A stretch of DNA of 64,000 nt from Acetobacteraceae bacterium H6797 (GCA_015223225.1 JADFCQ010000002.1:62001-126000), one strand, 5' to 3'; shown: positions 32,000 through 40,581, counted from the stretch's first letter. Numbers and translations are program-made. Notes: generated by a model from the letters alone, not told the origin.

Positions 32000-33601
32000 T
32001 CAGACGCCCACGGCGGCGGACCAGGGCGAGACCAGGTCGCTGCATCCATGCGCCTGCTTGCCGTCGGTCACGACGAAGTTCGGGCAGGCGAAGTTGATGG
32101 GGATCACCCCATGCTCCACCTCCTCCACCGGGCCCGCGGCATGCAACGCGCCCAGCACTTCGGGCGAAAGGCGCCGGTCGGCCGAGGTCGATTCCGAACC
32201 GGAGACGTCGATGCGGGGCACATGCGCCGCCGTTTCCGGGTCCATCCCGAAATCGAGCTGCAGCGCGAGCAACTGGTAGACGCTGGCCAGGATGCGCCGC
32301 CCGCCCGAGGCACCGCCCGCGATACGCGGCCAGCCGCCATCGGCCGGCGTGGCGATCACCGGGCACATATTGCACAGCGGTCGCGCGCCGGGGCGGATAG
32401 CATTGGCGCTGCCCGGCGTCGGGTCGAACCACATCACGCCGTTATTCATCAGGATGCCGGTGTCGGGCAGCACCACGCGGCTGCCCATGGATGAGAGCAG
32501 CGTGGTCGTCACCGAGACGAGCATGCCGTCGCCATCGACCACGGTGAGATGCGTCGTGCAGGTCTCGGCCGGTTCCGGCGGCGGGGTGGCGGCGCCGAGA
32601 TTGGCCAGGCGATCGGCATAGGCATCCCGCATCACCTTCGACAGCTCGGCATACCAAGCCGCATCGGGCGTGCCGCCGCCGGTCGCGACGCCCGCCATGC
32701 CCTGCACCACCTTCTCCAGCGTCGGCGCGGCGGTGAGGCCGCCGGCGGTGAAGATCTTATGCGTGCCGCGCCAGTCGATGCTGGGCGAGTTCCGCACCGT
32801 CGCGCGGCAACTGGCGAGGTCCTCGCCCGTGATCACGCTGCCCACGCCCTGGAGATCGGCCAGCAGCTTCTTCGCGAAGGCGCCGCGATAGAAATCATCG
32901 AGCCCGGCCGAGGCGAGATGCTCGAGCGTCTCGGCCAGCTTGCCCTGGCGGAAGAAGCCCGGCGTGCCCTGATAGGGCGCGACCGGCGGCAGGCCGTTCG
33001 GCAGATAGATGCGGGCACTTTCCGGATAGAGCCGGAGGACCGAGGCCGAGGCCGCGACCTTCAGCGTCGTGTACCAATCCTGCGGCAGGCCGCGCTTGGC
33101 TAACGCGATGGCCGGCGCCATCACCTCGGCCAGCGGCAGGGCCGTGCCGAACTCCTTCTTCAGCAGGTCATAGCCCGCGACCGAGGAGGGGATGCAGAAG
33201 GAGAGCGGGCCATGGATGTTCTTGTCACCCTGCACTTCCGGCCAGGCGAAGAGATCCTGCTTCATGCGGCCGGTGAGCGGATAATCGGCCGGATCAGCCT
33301 TGGACGGCGCGACGGGCCCGAAATCGACGACCTTGGCCTCCGTCTCGCCCGGCTTGAGCACCACGGCGAAGCCGATGCCGCCGAGCCCGCTATTCCAGGG
33401 CTCGACCGTGGCGAGTGCGAAACAGGCCGCGACCGCCGCATCGGCCGCATTGCCGCCCGCCGCCAGCACAGCCGTGCCTGCCTCGGCCGCCGCCTTGCTC
33501 TGCGAGGAGACGACACCTTTGGCGCTCTTCGCGCCGGGCTTGGCGAAGGTCCAGTTGATGGTGTTGTGGGTTTTGGGCGTATAGGCGGCGAGCGAGCTCA
33601 T
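32000..33601 (-). CDS. Gamma-glutamyltransferase family enzyme
   Basis: The 533-residue protein is an N-terminal-nucleophile hydrolase precursor. The early AGGNAADAAVAACFALATVEP (about 48-68 in parts) and GLGGIGF segments are typical. The autoprocessing and catalytic threonine is in CTTHLTVVDGDG (Thr349), followed by LPDTGILMNNGVMWFDP. GGT removes gamma-glutamyl groups from glutathione or analogues. No signal peptide is visible, unlike E. coli GGT, so this relative is probably cytosolic and may act on other gamma-glutamyl or acyl amides. The upstream GNAT and amidase genes may be functionally linked, though each has its own spacing of about 100 bp. Confidence 0.88.
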   Translation of the reverse strand: MSSLAAYTPKTHNTINWTFAKPGAKSAKGVVSSQSKAAAEAGTAVLAAGGNAADAAVAACFALATVEPWNSGLGGIGFAVVLKPGETEAKVVDFGPVAPSKADPADYPLTGRMKQDLFAWPEVQGDKNIHGPLSFCIPSSVAGYDLLKKEFGTALPLAEVMAPAIALAKRGLPQDWYTTLKVAASASVLRLYPESARIYLPNGLPPVAPYQGTPGFFRQGKLAETLEHLASAGLDDFYRGAFAKKLLADLQGVGSVITGEDLASCRATVRNSPSIDWRGTHKIFTAGGLTAAPTLEKVVQGMAGVATGGGTPDAAWYAELSKVMRDAYADRLANLGAATPPPEPAETCTTHLTVVDGDGMLVSVTTTLLSSMGSRVVLPDTGILMNNGVMWFDPTPGSANAIRPGARPLCNMCPVIATPADGGWPRIAGGASGGRRILASVYQLLALQLDFGMDPETAAHVPRIDVSGSESTSADRRLSPEVLGALHAAGPVEEVEHGVIPINFACPNFVVTDGKQAHGCSDLVSPWSAAVGV

Positions 33602-33723
33602 CGACGCGAAGTCCTTCGGTTCTTGGCCGGGCCGTCTCGGACCGGGCCTTTCTTGACCGGAAGGGTCGCGCCATGCGGCCGCAGGGGCAAGGCCCCCGCA
33701 GGCATTAAATCAGTTTGCTTCCA

Positions 33724-34239
33724 TCAGGGGAGCGTCTTGTCGCCCTGGCCGAGCGAACGCTGCATCTGCACCACATCGAGCCAGCGGCCGAACTTGAAGC
33801 CCGCCGCGCGCAGGATGCCCACCTGCTTGAAGCCGAGCGAGAGATGCAGGCCGATGGAGCCCACATTCTCCGAATCGCCGATCATCGCGAAGACCTGGCG
33901 GAAGCCCGCCGCCTCGGCCCGCTCCAGGAGTGCCGCGACCAGCGCCTTGCCCACGCCCTGGCCCCGGATGTCATGCCGGACGAAGACGAGATCCTCGGCC
34001 GAATGGCGATAGGAGCCATGGGGGCGGAACTGGCTGTAGAAGGCGAAGCCGAGGATGCGGCCCTCCTCCTCCATCACCAGCCAGGCCCAGCCGGCATCCT
34101 GGATGCGCTTGAGCCGGGCCGCCATTTCCGCCTCGTCCGGCACCGTCTGCTCGAAGGCGCCGGTGCCCGTCGCCACGTGATGGGCGTAGATTTCCAAGAT
34201 GGCGGGGATGTCGGCGGATTGGGCGTCGCGGATCGGCAT
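33724..34239 (-). CDS. GNAT acetyltransferase, phosphinothricin acetyltransferase-like
   Basis: The 171-residue protein resembles Pat/YncA enzymes: MPIRDAQSADIPAILEIYAH opening, FEQTVPDEAEMAARL, RHDIRGQGVGKALVAALL (acetyl-CoA loop, about 98-115) and SIGLHLSLGFKQVG followed by GRWLDVVQMQR. Members acetylate methionine sulfoximine, phosphinothricin or related amino acids. The GLHLSLGF and WLDVVxMQ motifs make this assignment fairly specific. It lies between the GGT-like gene and the amidase gene on the same strand. Confidence 0.87.
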   Translation of the reverse strand: MPIRDAQSADIPAILEIYAHHVATGTGAFEQTVPDEAEMAARLKRIQDAGWAWLVMEEEGRILGFAFYSQFRPHGSYRHSAEDLVFVRHDIRGQGVGKALVAALLERAEAAGFRQVFAMIGDSENVGSIGLHLSLGFKQVGILRAAGFKFGRWLDVVQMQRSLGQGDKTLP

Positions 34240-34342
34240 GATGCTTCCCTACGACGCGGCCAGCCGCCCGCCAAGAGGCCGCGCGCATCGCCTCCCCGAC
34301 CCGGTAGCAGACATGGGTTGCAGCCCGCTCAGAGGCGCCCGT

Positions 34343-35554
34343 TCAAACGGGCAGGCCCAGAATGCCCGCCACCTGCTCGGCCAGCGCCAGCAACTGCCTG
34401 TCGCGGCCCGGGCCGGCCACGAGGGAGAGGCCGATCGGCGCGCCCTCGGTCTGTGCGACCGGAATGCTGACCTCGCAGAGCCCGCCCATGCCCGCGATGG
34501 CGGTCACGCCCATGGTCCGCTCCCTCACCGCCTGAAGCTCGGATTCGGAGGCCGTCAGCAAAGGCGCCACGACGGGCGAGGTCGGGTACGCCATCACGGC
34601 GCCGCCCGCGAGCAGCGACCGCATCCGCGCCTGCCACTGCTTGCGGAAGGCCCGGCCGGCGGCCGCCTTCTCGGCCGGCATGGCCTTGGCCGCGGCGAAG
34701 CGATCGCCCACGCCGGGGCCGAATTCCGGCTTATTGGCCTCCACCCAGTCGCCCAGGGCGGCCCAGGCTTCCTCGGCCTGGGCGCTGCGGAAATGGTCAT
34801 AGAGCGCATCGAGCGTCTCGGGGACGAGTTGGACGGTCAGCACCGGGCCGAGCAGCTTCTCGACACCCGCAAGGCCGTTCATCACCGCCGCCGCCGTCGA
34901 AGGCAGCGCGTTCATCCAGGCTTCCTGCACCTTCAGCACCGGGCCGAGGCCGCCCGAGACGCCTGGGGGCAACAGAACCTCGCCCACTTCACGCAGCACG
35001 GAAGCCTTGCCCGCGAACCAGCCAGGCGTGTCGAAGGCGGGCGCGAGCGGGCAGGCGCCGGCGAGGCTGATCGCGCCCCAGCTCGGCCGGATGCCATAGA
35101 TGCCGCAATAGGAAGCCGGGATGCGCACCGAGCCGCCGGTATCGGAGCCGAGCGCGAAATCCACCTGCCCCGAAGCCACCGCCGCCGCCGACCCACAGGA
35201 GGAGCCGCCGGGGAAGCGGCTGGGGGCTGCGGGATTGGTCGGCGTGCCGTACCAGACATTTTCGCCCGTCAGCCCATAGGCGAGTTCGACCGTCTTGGTC
35301 TTGCCCTTGAGATCGGCGCCCGCCTGGAGAAGCGCGCGCACCGCGGGCGCCGTCGCGGCCGCCGGGGCATGGGTGCGGGCCCAATCGGGATTGCCATAGC
35401 CCGTCACCTCGCCGGCGACGTCGTATAGATCCTTCACCGCGAAGGAGAGGCCTGTCAGCGGCCCGCCCGGCGTGCCGGCCCGGAGCGCGCGAGGGCCCGG
35501 AACGAAGGGGCCATGGAGGTCTTCGGAAGAAAGGGCCACAGCTGTTTGGTTCAT
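34343..35554 (-). CDS. Amidase (amidase signature family)
   Basis: The 403-residue enzyme has the Ser-cisSer-Lys triad: Lys41 in SFAVKDLYDV, Ser118 in PGGSSCGSAAAVASG and the nucleophile Ser142 in GSDTGGSVRIPAS. The length and short N terminus match the AtzF/GatA-like bacterial amidases rather than GatA itself, since GatB or GatC are absent. The substrate is unknown. The ATG at 35554 has GGAGAAG before it; the frame is open 36 codons further without homology. It is in the cytosol. Confidence 0.9.
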   Translation of the reverse strand: MNQTAVALSSEDLHGPFVPGPRALRAGTPGGPLTGLSFAVKDLYDVAGEVTGYGNPDWARTHAPAAATAPAVRALLQAGADLKGKTKTVELAYGLTGENVWYGTPTNPAAPSRFPGGSSCGSAAAVASGQVDFALGSDTGGSVRIPASYCGIYGIRPSWGAISLAGACPLAPAFDTPGWFAGKASVLREVGEVLLPPGVSGGLGPVLKVQEAWMNALPSTAAAVMNGLAGVEKLLGPVLTVQLVPETLDALYDHFRSAQAEEAWAALGDWVEANKPEFGPGVGDRFAAAKAMPAEKAAAGRAFRKQWQARMRSLLAGGAVMAYPTSPVVAPLLTASESELQAVRERTMGVTAIAGMGGLCEVSIPVAQTEGAPIGLSLVAGPGRDRQLLALAEQVAGILGLPV

Positions 35555-35771
35555 GCGGCTTCTCCAGCAAATCCGCCGATGGTCAGCATCATGACCCTGC
35601 CCGCTCGAAGCCGTGATGACAACGGGCTTCGCTACCGCTCGCGCTGCTTTCCGCCAATCCATGACGAAAACGCACAGCTATGTTGCAATGCAGCATTTTG
35701 CTTGTAGCGCCCTCTGCCCAGGCCTATCTCACTGGCAGGCTTAGGGAGGATTGGCAAAAAGGACCGATCCC

Positions 35772-35891
35772 ATGACGAATATCATCTTCCTCACTGTCGT
35801 CGCCCTTCTCGCCGCCGCCAACGTCGCGGTGCGCATCGCAATTGCCGCTCGAGCTCCCGAGGGGCTGCCGCGCCTGCCGCAGGAAAGCTGA
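35772..35891 (+). CDS. Candidate 39-residue membrane peptide
   Basis: An ATG at 35772 with AAGGA nine bases upstream opens a 39-codon frame: MTNIIFLTVVALLAAANVAV, then a basic turn RIAIAARAP and a Pro-rich end, stop TGA at 35889. A single hydrophobic helix with positive residues after it fits a small inner-membrane protein. A strong bidirectional terminator 39 bases later supports a real transcription unit. No family is recognised. Confidence 0.5.
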   Translation: MTNIIFLTVVALLAAANVAVRIAIAARAPEGLPRLPQES

Positions 35892-35929
35892 GAAGGCGCC
35901 CTCCCCCCGGGGCTGATACGGGGCACGAA

Positions 35930-35961
35930 AAAAGGCGGAGCCCTCGCGGGCCCCGCCTTTT
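35930..35961. terminator. Bidirectional intrinsic terminator
   Basis: AAAAGGCGG (35930-35938) pairs with CCGCCTTTT (35953-35961), extended by GCCC/GGGC with one A-C mismatch around TCGC. T-runs lie on both strands. It separates the small membrane peptide from the converging LpxR-like gene. Confidence 0.87.
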
Positions 35962-35981
35962 CGTTTTACGGGCTGCTCGCG

Positions 35982-37094
35982 TCAGAAACGCAGGGACACG
36001 CTGAAGGAGCCGAATTCCTGCATGCCGCCGCGCTGGCCGTAGAACTCCTCGGTGCGGATGACCTGCGTGTAGGAGAAGCGGATGCCGCGCCAAATCACCG
36101 CCGCGCCGAACTGGAAATCGGCCACCAGGGGCCGCTTGTCGACCGAGCGGCTGTCGCGCCAGGTATTGCCGTCGAGCAGGATGTCGCGCGCGATCGCCCT
36201 GCCCTCGGCGCCGGCGAAGATATACCAGCCGAAGCTGTTCTCCTTGGGCTGGAAGAAGGCCGAGCCGGCGAGCGCGGGGCGGATGCGGGCGGGGCCGAAA
36301 TCGGCATCGAGCCCCTGGCCGAAGCGGATCAGGCCACCGCCGGCCGCGTAGGTCTGCAGATTGCCCAGGCTGGCACTGGCCGAGGGCAGCGCCTCAAGCT
36401 CCACATTGCCCACCATCAGCAGCGGCAGACGCCACTTGCGGTCGATGATCAGGGCGCCGACCGGCTCGTCCTTGATCTGATAGTCCCAGCCCTTGGCCGT
36501 ATCGACGCCGATGAAGCGGTGCCAGTTATTCTGCACCTGCTCGCCCAGCGCCGAGGGGCCGACCATGCCGAGCTGCAATTCAAGCACCGAGAGCGTCGTC
36601 GCCGTCTCGCGCGAGATCGAGGCCGCGCCGTAGAGCAGCCCGGCATAAGGCCGGTCGGTCGGGTCCGGGTTTCGGCGCTGCGTGTCCTGCGGGGTGAATA
36701 TCGAATGGCCGAGGGCCAGGCCCCAGCGGAGCGTGCCAGGGCCCTGGATGAAGTCGAGCCGCTGGTTCAGCCAGGCGAGCGGACTCGGGAGATCGTCCGA
36801 CGGGGAGCGCCAGGAGAGCTGGAGGCCGTTGGTGTAATAGCGGTCGGTGCCGTTAAGGATGTCGTTTTCGACCTGAAGGCTCCAAGTGCCTTGCGGATCG
36901 GGCGGCGGCGGCAGAGGCTCCGGCGGGGTGGTGACGAGGGGCGTCTCGCCGCCCGTGGCGCTGACCTCAGACCGCGCGGCGGGAGAGGCAAAGGCGATCG
37001 CCAGGCCAAGCCCGAGAGCCGGCACGAGCGCGAGCCAGGACCGTTCCGAAACCGAATGAGAGGATAAAATTTCGCTGTGGGGTCTTGCGCGCAT
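35982..37094 (-). CDS. Lipid A deacylase LpxR family outer-membrane protein
   Basis: The 370-residue protein has an N-terminal signal peptide (hydrophobic core LALVPALGLGLAIAFASPA, about 20-38) and a short Pro-rich spacer. The LpxR domain (DUF2219) follows: ENDILNGTDRYYTNGLQLSW (about 77-96), with the conserved NDxxxxxDxxYTNG calcium and catalytic area, then GLALGHSIFTPQDT and DRPYAGLLYGA. The end FGSFSVSLRF has the C-terminal aromatic typical of outer-membrane barrels. LpxR removes the 3'-acyloxyacyl chain of lipid A; activity here is inferred from the family. Confidence 0.9.
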   Translation of the reverse strand: MRARPHSEILSSHSVSERSWLALVPALGLGLAIAFASPAARSEVSATGGETPLVTTPPEPLPPPPDPQGTWSLQVENDILNGTDRYYTNGLQLSWRSPSDDLPSPLAWLNQRLDFIQGPGTLRWGLALGHSIFTPQDTQRRNPDPTDRPYAGLLYGAASISRETATTLSVLELQLGMVGPSALGEQVQNNWHRFIGVDTAKGWDYQIKDEPVGALIIDRKWRLPLLMVGNVELEALPSASASLGNLQTYAAGGGLIRFGQGLDADFGPARIRPALAGSAFFQPKENSFGWYIFAGAEGRAIARDILLDGNTWRDSRSVDKRPLVADFQFGAAVIWRGIRFSYTQVIRTEEFYGQRGGMQEFGSFSVSLRF

Positions 37095-37126
37095 GGCCTG
37101 TCCCGGTTCTTGTGCGGCGCTATAAC

Positions 37127-37216
37127 GGACAGGTGGCCGAGTGGTTTAAGGCAGCGGTCTTGAAAACCGCCGTAGGTGGAAGCCTACCGTGGGTTCGAAT
37201 CCCACCCTGTCCGCCA
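37127..37216 (+). tRNA. tRNA-Ser (anticodon UGA)
   Basis: A 90-nt class II tRNA: acceptor GGACAGG pairs with CCTGTCC, followed by G and an encoded CCA. The anticodon stem GCGGT/ACCGC closes the loop CTTGAAA, with anticodon TGA at 37161-37163. The long variable arm and T-arm GTGGGTTCGAATCCCAC are present. UGA reads UCA and UCG-type serine codons. It is the last recognisable core gene before the accessory region. Confidence 0.97.
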
Positions 37217-38015
37217 ATTTTGCAGGATTTCTGCGAATTTCCGGCGATCTTGGTGCCGTTACCCCCAATCCTATCCCAAAATGAAGCAGCTATAGCTGGC
37301 GGTGCGGGAGGCCGGGCTGTCGCAGCCGCGCTCTTGTGTCGAAGCCGGGGTATAGAGTGATTAGCGTTCCACCGTTCCAGCGTTACCAAATCGCCCGATT
37401 TCAATGATTTATATGTGAACGCGAGCTAACAGAAGTAGCGTTCCAGTGCCCGCTCTAGCGTTCCGGCCCCCTGCTTGGTCCATCGCTGAGCACTGAATTT
37501 CGCCGCTCCCCGCTCAAACGCGCCATCATTACTGAGCTGCAGATGCTGTCTCCAAGTCCCGCTAGTCCTCCGAGAGAACGCGTAAACCCACGCCCGGGGC
37601 TTCTAGGCGCTCCATCTGCAGGATCCGGGCGAAGCCGGCGAGATGTCCGTTGTATCCTCGCGCCTTGGTCGCGCGAAGAAGAGCGCGATGGCCTGCGGGG
37701 CGACGCCGTCAATGGGCCGATCTTCCAGGGCAGAAGTCCGGAGCCGGCCGGCGATCGCCCAAGTCTTAGCCAGAACCGGGAAGGTGAGGCGTTTTCGTGC
37801 GGGTGCCAGGCGTCGAAGACATGACGTCGGACCAGGGCGACCCGCGGCGTTACCGTCGCCGCGCCGGTATCCAGGCGTCAGCCAGGATGGAGCTTGTCGT
37901 AAGGCCTTTCGCGTCGAGCTTTCTAGGCAAGTGGGAGCATGGAGCTGAGCTTTACCATCGTTACTCTGTATTGGCGGCGGCTATTAACGGCGGACGGGAC
38001 GGTCTCCAGCACCCC
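37217..38015. other. 800-bp region downstream of tRNA-Ser without a recognisable gene
   Basis: This stretch begins AT-richer than the surroundings (for example 37383-37440) and contains only short frames in competing phases with no convincing codon bias or family resemblance. I see no integrase, although one is often found beside a tRNA. It contains the repeated 9-mer TAGCGTTCC and an isolated hydrophobic-poor frame on the minus strand near 37620-37800. Decayed mobile DNA is the most likely content. Confidence 0.5.
37362..37464. repeat. Three copies of TAGCGTTCC with partial copies
   Basis: The 9-mer TAGCGTTCC occurs at 37362-37370, 37436-37444 and 37456-37464, with partial copies CCGTTCCAG (37372-37380) and AGCGTTACC (37379-37387). 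Spacing is irregular, so it is not a tandem array; iterons or protein-binding sites are possible. Confidence 0.4.
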
Positions 38016-38933
38016 TCAGCGCGCCGCCTGAGCCGCTTCCTCGGCAAGCCAGCCTCGGAACGCCGAGATAGTCGGATCCTCGACATCGGATGGCCGACAG
38101 ACCACATGGTAGGCGAGTGAGCACTCCAGCACCGGGCCGAAGGGGCTGATCAGCCGGCCCTCCCGCATGTCGTCCTCGACCAGGGTCGTCCGGCCCATCG
38201 CTACGCCGTTGCCGGCGATCACCATGCGATAGGCAGCCGCGGAATCGTTGATGCGCAGCGCCCTGTCGCTTTCGGATGCTTCCAGACCGGCCGCCTGGAA
38301 CCAGTCCCGCCAGGTAGGGAAGGCGGCCGTATGCGCCATGGACGTGTCGTGAATCAGCTGGTGCTGCCGCAGATCGCCCGGAGTCTTGAGCGGATAGGCG
38401 CCCTCCATCAGCGCCGGGCTGCATACGGGAAAAAAAGCGTCACGCGCAAAAGGAAAGGCCACGAGCCCAGGCCAGACGCCGGTGCCGTACCGGATTCCTA
38501 CGTCGACGGATCGCGTCGCAAAATCGACGAGCGCCGTGCTCGTGTCGATCTGCAATTCGCAGTCCGGATGCCGACGACGGAAGCGGTCGAGCCGTGGCAG
38601 CAGCCATTTGTCGGCGAACGCCGACGATACCGTTACGACGAGCGAGCGGCGTTTACGCGCGGATCGCAACCGATCCATTGCCGCGGCCAGCCGGGCGAAG
38701 CCCTCCTGAAGCTCGGGAATCGCCGCCCTTGCCGCCTCGGTCGCGATCAGGCGGGCCGGGCCGGACTGGGCGCGATGGAAAAGCTCGATGCCGAGCGCTT
38801 CCTCCAGGCGCCGAACAAGCTGCCCGATTGCGGCCGGCGTTACGTTCAGCTCCTGCGCCGCCAGGGCGAAGCTCTGATGCCGCGCGGCGGCTTCGACGGC
38901 GCGAAGCGCATTGAGGTGGTCGGGGGACCGCAT
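38016..38933 (-). CDS. LysR-family transcriptional regulator (GcvA-like)
   Basis: The 305-residue protein has an N-terminal LysR winged helix (MRSPDHLNALRAVEAAARHQS, then AAQELNVTPAAIGQLVRRLEE, about 22-43) and a substrate-binding domain resembling GcvA (LVVTVSSAFADKWLLPRLDRF; SVDVGIRYG; CSPALM). It is divergent from the SDR gene with a 129-bp gap and probably regulates it. It is the first recognisable gene after the tRNA-Ser region. Confidence 0.88.
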   Translation of the reverse strand: MRSPDHLNALRAVEAAARHQSFALAAQELNVTPAAIGQLVRRLEEALGIELFHRAQSGPARLIATEAARAAIPELQEGFARLAAAMDRLRSARKRRSLVVTVSSAFADKWLLPRLDRFRRRHPDCELQIDTSTALVDFATRSVDVGIRYGTGVWPGLVAFPFARDAFFPVCSPALMEGAYPLKTPGDLRQHQLIHDTSMAHTAAFPTWRDWFQAAGLEASESDRALRINDSAAAYRMVIAGNGVAMGRTTLVEDDMREGRLISPFGPVLECSLAYHVVCRPSDVEDPTISAFRGWLAEEAAQAAR

Positions 38934-39062
38934 GCGCTAAACATTATCTATTCCGACGCGCGAGATCATCCCGTTTGTGAGACGCGGTCGGCCGGGACAT
39001 ATCTCCAGCCACGGAACGCGCGCTCCGACTTCGCAAACCGAATGCAGGTCAGGAGAATGATC

Positions 39063-39809
39063 ATGAAGCTCACCGACAAGATCGCCCTCATCACCGGGGG
39101 CACGTCCGGCATCGGCCTCGCCGCGGCCGAACTCTTTCGGCGCGAAGGCGCCAAGGTCGTGGTGGTCGGCACCGACGGGAATCGCCTGAAAGCGGCCGAG
39201 ACAATGCTCGGCGACGACGGCTTTGCCATCGCGGCAGACCTGCGCCGCCCGGCCGAGATTGACCGGATCATCGCGGCAGTGCGCCAGCGCTACGGGCGGA
39301 TCGACATTCTCTATGCCAATGCCGGCCTCGGCCGCGCGGCGCCGCTCGAAGCCGTGACTGAGGAACAGCTCGACGAGCAGTTCGATCTCAATTTCAAGGG
39401 CCTCTTCTTCACCATCCAGAAGGCGGTGCCCCTGATGGGCAAGAGCGGCAGCATCGTGCTCACCACCTCCTTCCTGAATGCCAAGGGCACGCCCGGCCTC
39501 TCCATCCTCTCGGCGACCAAGGCGGCGGTGCGCTCGCTCGCCCGGACGCTCGGCGCCGAACTGGCACCCCGCGGCATCAGGGTCAACGCGGTGAGCCCCG
39601 GCCCGATCAGCACCCCCTTCGCCGGCAAGATGGGGCTGAGCGAGCAGGCGCTGAAGAATTTCGCGGAGGGCGTGGAGCGTCAGGTGCCGCTCCAACGTTT
39701 CGGCGAGGCCGATGAGGTCGCCCGTGCCGCGCTGTTCCTCGCGAGCGACGACAGCGCCTATGTTACGGGCACCGAGATCGTGGTGGACGGTGGCCTGTCG
39801 CAGTTCTGA
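39063..39809 (+). CDS. SDR-family oxidoreductase with altered active site
   Basis: The 248-residue protein is a classical short-chain dehydrogenase: cofactor loop TGGTSGIG (about 11-18), YANAG near 84-88, Ser136 in LTTSFLN and Lys153 in SATKAAVRS, then the PGPISTPF motif. The catalytic tyrosine expected four residues before the lysine is replaced by Leu149 (codon CTC at 39507-39509), so reductase activity is doubtful. The start has AGGAG seven bases upstream; an ATG two codons earlier is less well spaced. It diverges from a LysR regulator. Confidence 0.85.
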   Translation: MKLTDKIALITGGTSGIGLAAAELFRREGAKVVVVGTDGNRLKAAETMLGDDGFAIAADLRRPAEIDRIIAAVRQRYGRIDILYANAGLGRAAPLEAVTEEQLDEQFDLNFKGLFFTIQKAVPLMGKSGSIVLTTSFLNAKGTPGLSILSATKAAVRSLARTLGAELAPRGIRVNAVSPGPISTPFAGKMGLSEQALKNFAEGVERQVPLQRFGEADEVARAALFLASDDSAYVTGTEIVVDGGLSQF

Positions 39810-39880
39810 TCGAGCACCAGCAGGCCCCAGCCGGAGGAAGTTCGGCTGGAGTGCCTGGGAGGATGGAAGCCGGCGATGCT

Positions 39881-40561
39881 CTAAGCCCTTGCGATTCCCA
39901 GGCTTTCGGACGGCGCCAAAAAATCCAACCAAAGACGAGCGCCCTGCGCTTCGGACCATTGCCGCGCCCGGAGAAGACATTGCCGGGCGGTTTCCTGATC
40001 GCTGGTGCTCAAGCGTAGTTCGGCCTCTCGGCGTAACAGTTCTGGCCCACACCAGATTTCAGGATTGCCGTCTTTCTGATGGTGCTCGGCAATGAGCGAG
40101 AGCGCTTCCGCCACCCGCCCCGATGCACTCAAGATCGCGGCGAGTTCCGCGAGGATCAATGGGTTGAAAGAACCATAGCGCGCCTGCCTCAAAACATGCA
40201 GGCTCGCCTGCAGGCTTTCGGCCACGCCCTCCATTCGGCCTTGCCGAGCCCGGGCCAAGGCCAGCCAGGCCCGCCCGAGTGCCTCATGTGCAACCCAACC
40301 ATTCGCCCCAGCCAAAGCGACGAGCTTTTCGGCGTCGGCTTCAATCCCTTCCGGCGGCTCGCCGATCAACAGGCTGGTACAAATCGTCCAGATGCTCGCT
40401 TCGCATAGCGGAAAAGGCTGGCCGATTTCGGCTGCTTCCTGAACCGCCTGTGCAGCCAGCGCCCTGGCGCGGCCGCTATGCCCCTGAATCGCGTAGCTCG
40501 TCGAAAGAATGGCCAGGGTGCTCGAGCGCCGGTCGAAGCTGCTCGTTCGGATGAAGGCCAT
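39881..40561 (-). CDS. Detached C-terminal TPR part of the broken regulator
   Basis: This frame of 226 codons from an internal ATG carries the helical repeat tail of the regulator (ALAAQAVQEAAEIGQPFPLC; LGRAWLALARARQG; LLRREAELRLSTSD). It could only be made separately if the internal ATG were used; no ribosome site is seen. It is listed so that the piece is not mistaken for an independent gene. Confidence 0.5.
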   Translation of the reverse strand: MAFIRTSSFDRRSSTLAILSTSYAIQGHSGRARALAAQAVQEAAEIGQPFPLCEASIWTICTSLLIGEPPEGIEADAEKLVALAGANGWVAHEALGRAWLALARARQGRMEGVAESLQASLHVLRQARYGSFNPLILAELAAILSASGRVAEALSLIAEHHQKDGNPEIWCGPELLRREAELRLSTSDQETARQCLLRARQWSEAQGARLWLDFLAPSESLGIARA

Positions 40562-40565
40562 CCTC

Positions 40566-40581
40566 GTCTCATCGTCTCATC
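40566..40581. repeat. 8-bp tandem duplication causing a frameshift
   Basis: The unit GTCTCATC (plus strand) occurs twice in a row at 40566-40573 and 40574-40581. One copy fewer would join the two parts of the regulator gene in frame as AEDDETRMAFIR. Short direct repeats of this kind are typical sites of slipped-strand mispairing. Confidence 0.88.

Noticed and set aside
31201..32049. 282-codon minus-strand frame over yqgE
   Set aside because: Antisense to a conserved gene, no domain, and it crosses a strong terminator.
37455..37948. Three overlapping short frames in the gap after the tRNA
   Set aside because: They compete in different phases, have Arg/Ser/Pro-rich content and no family match, so none is supported.
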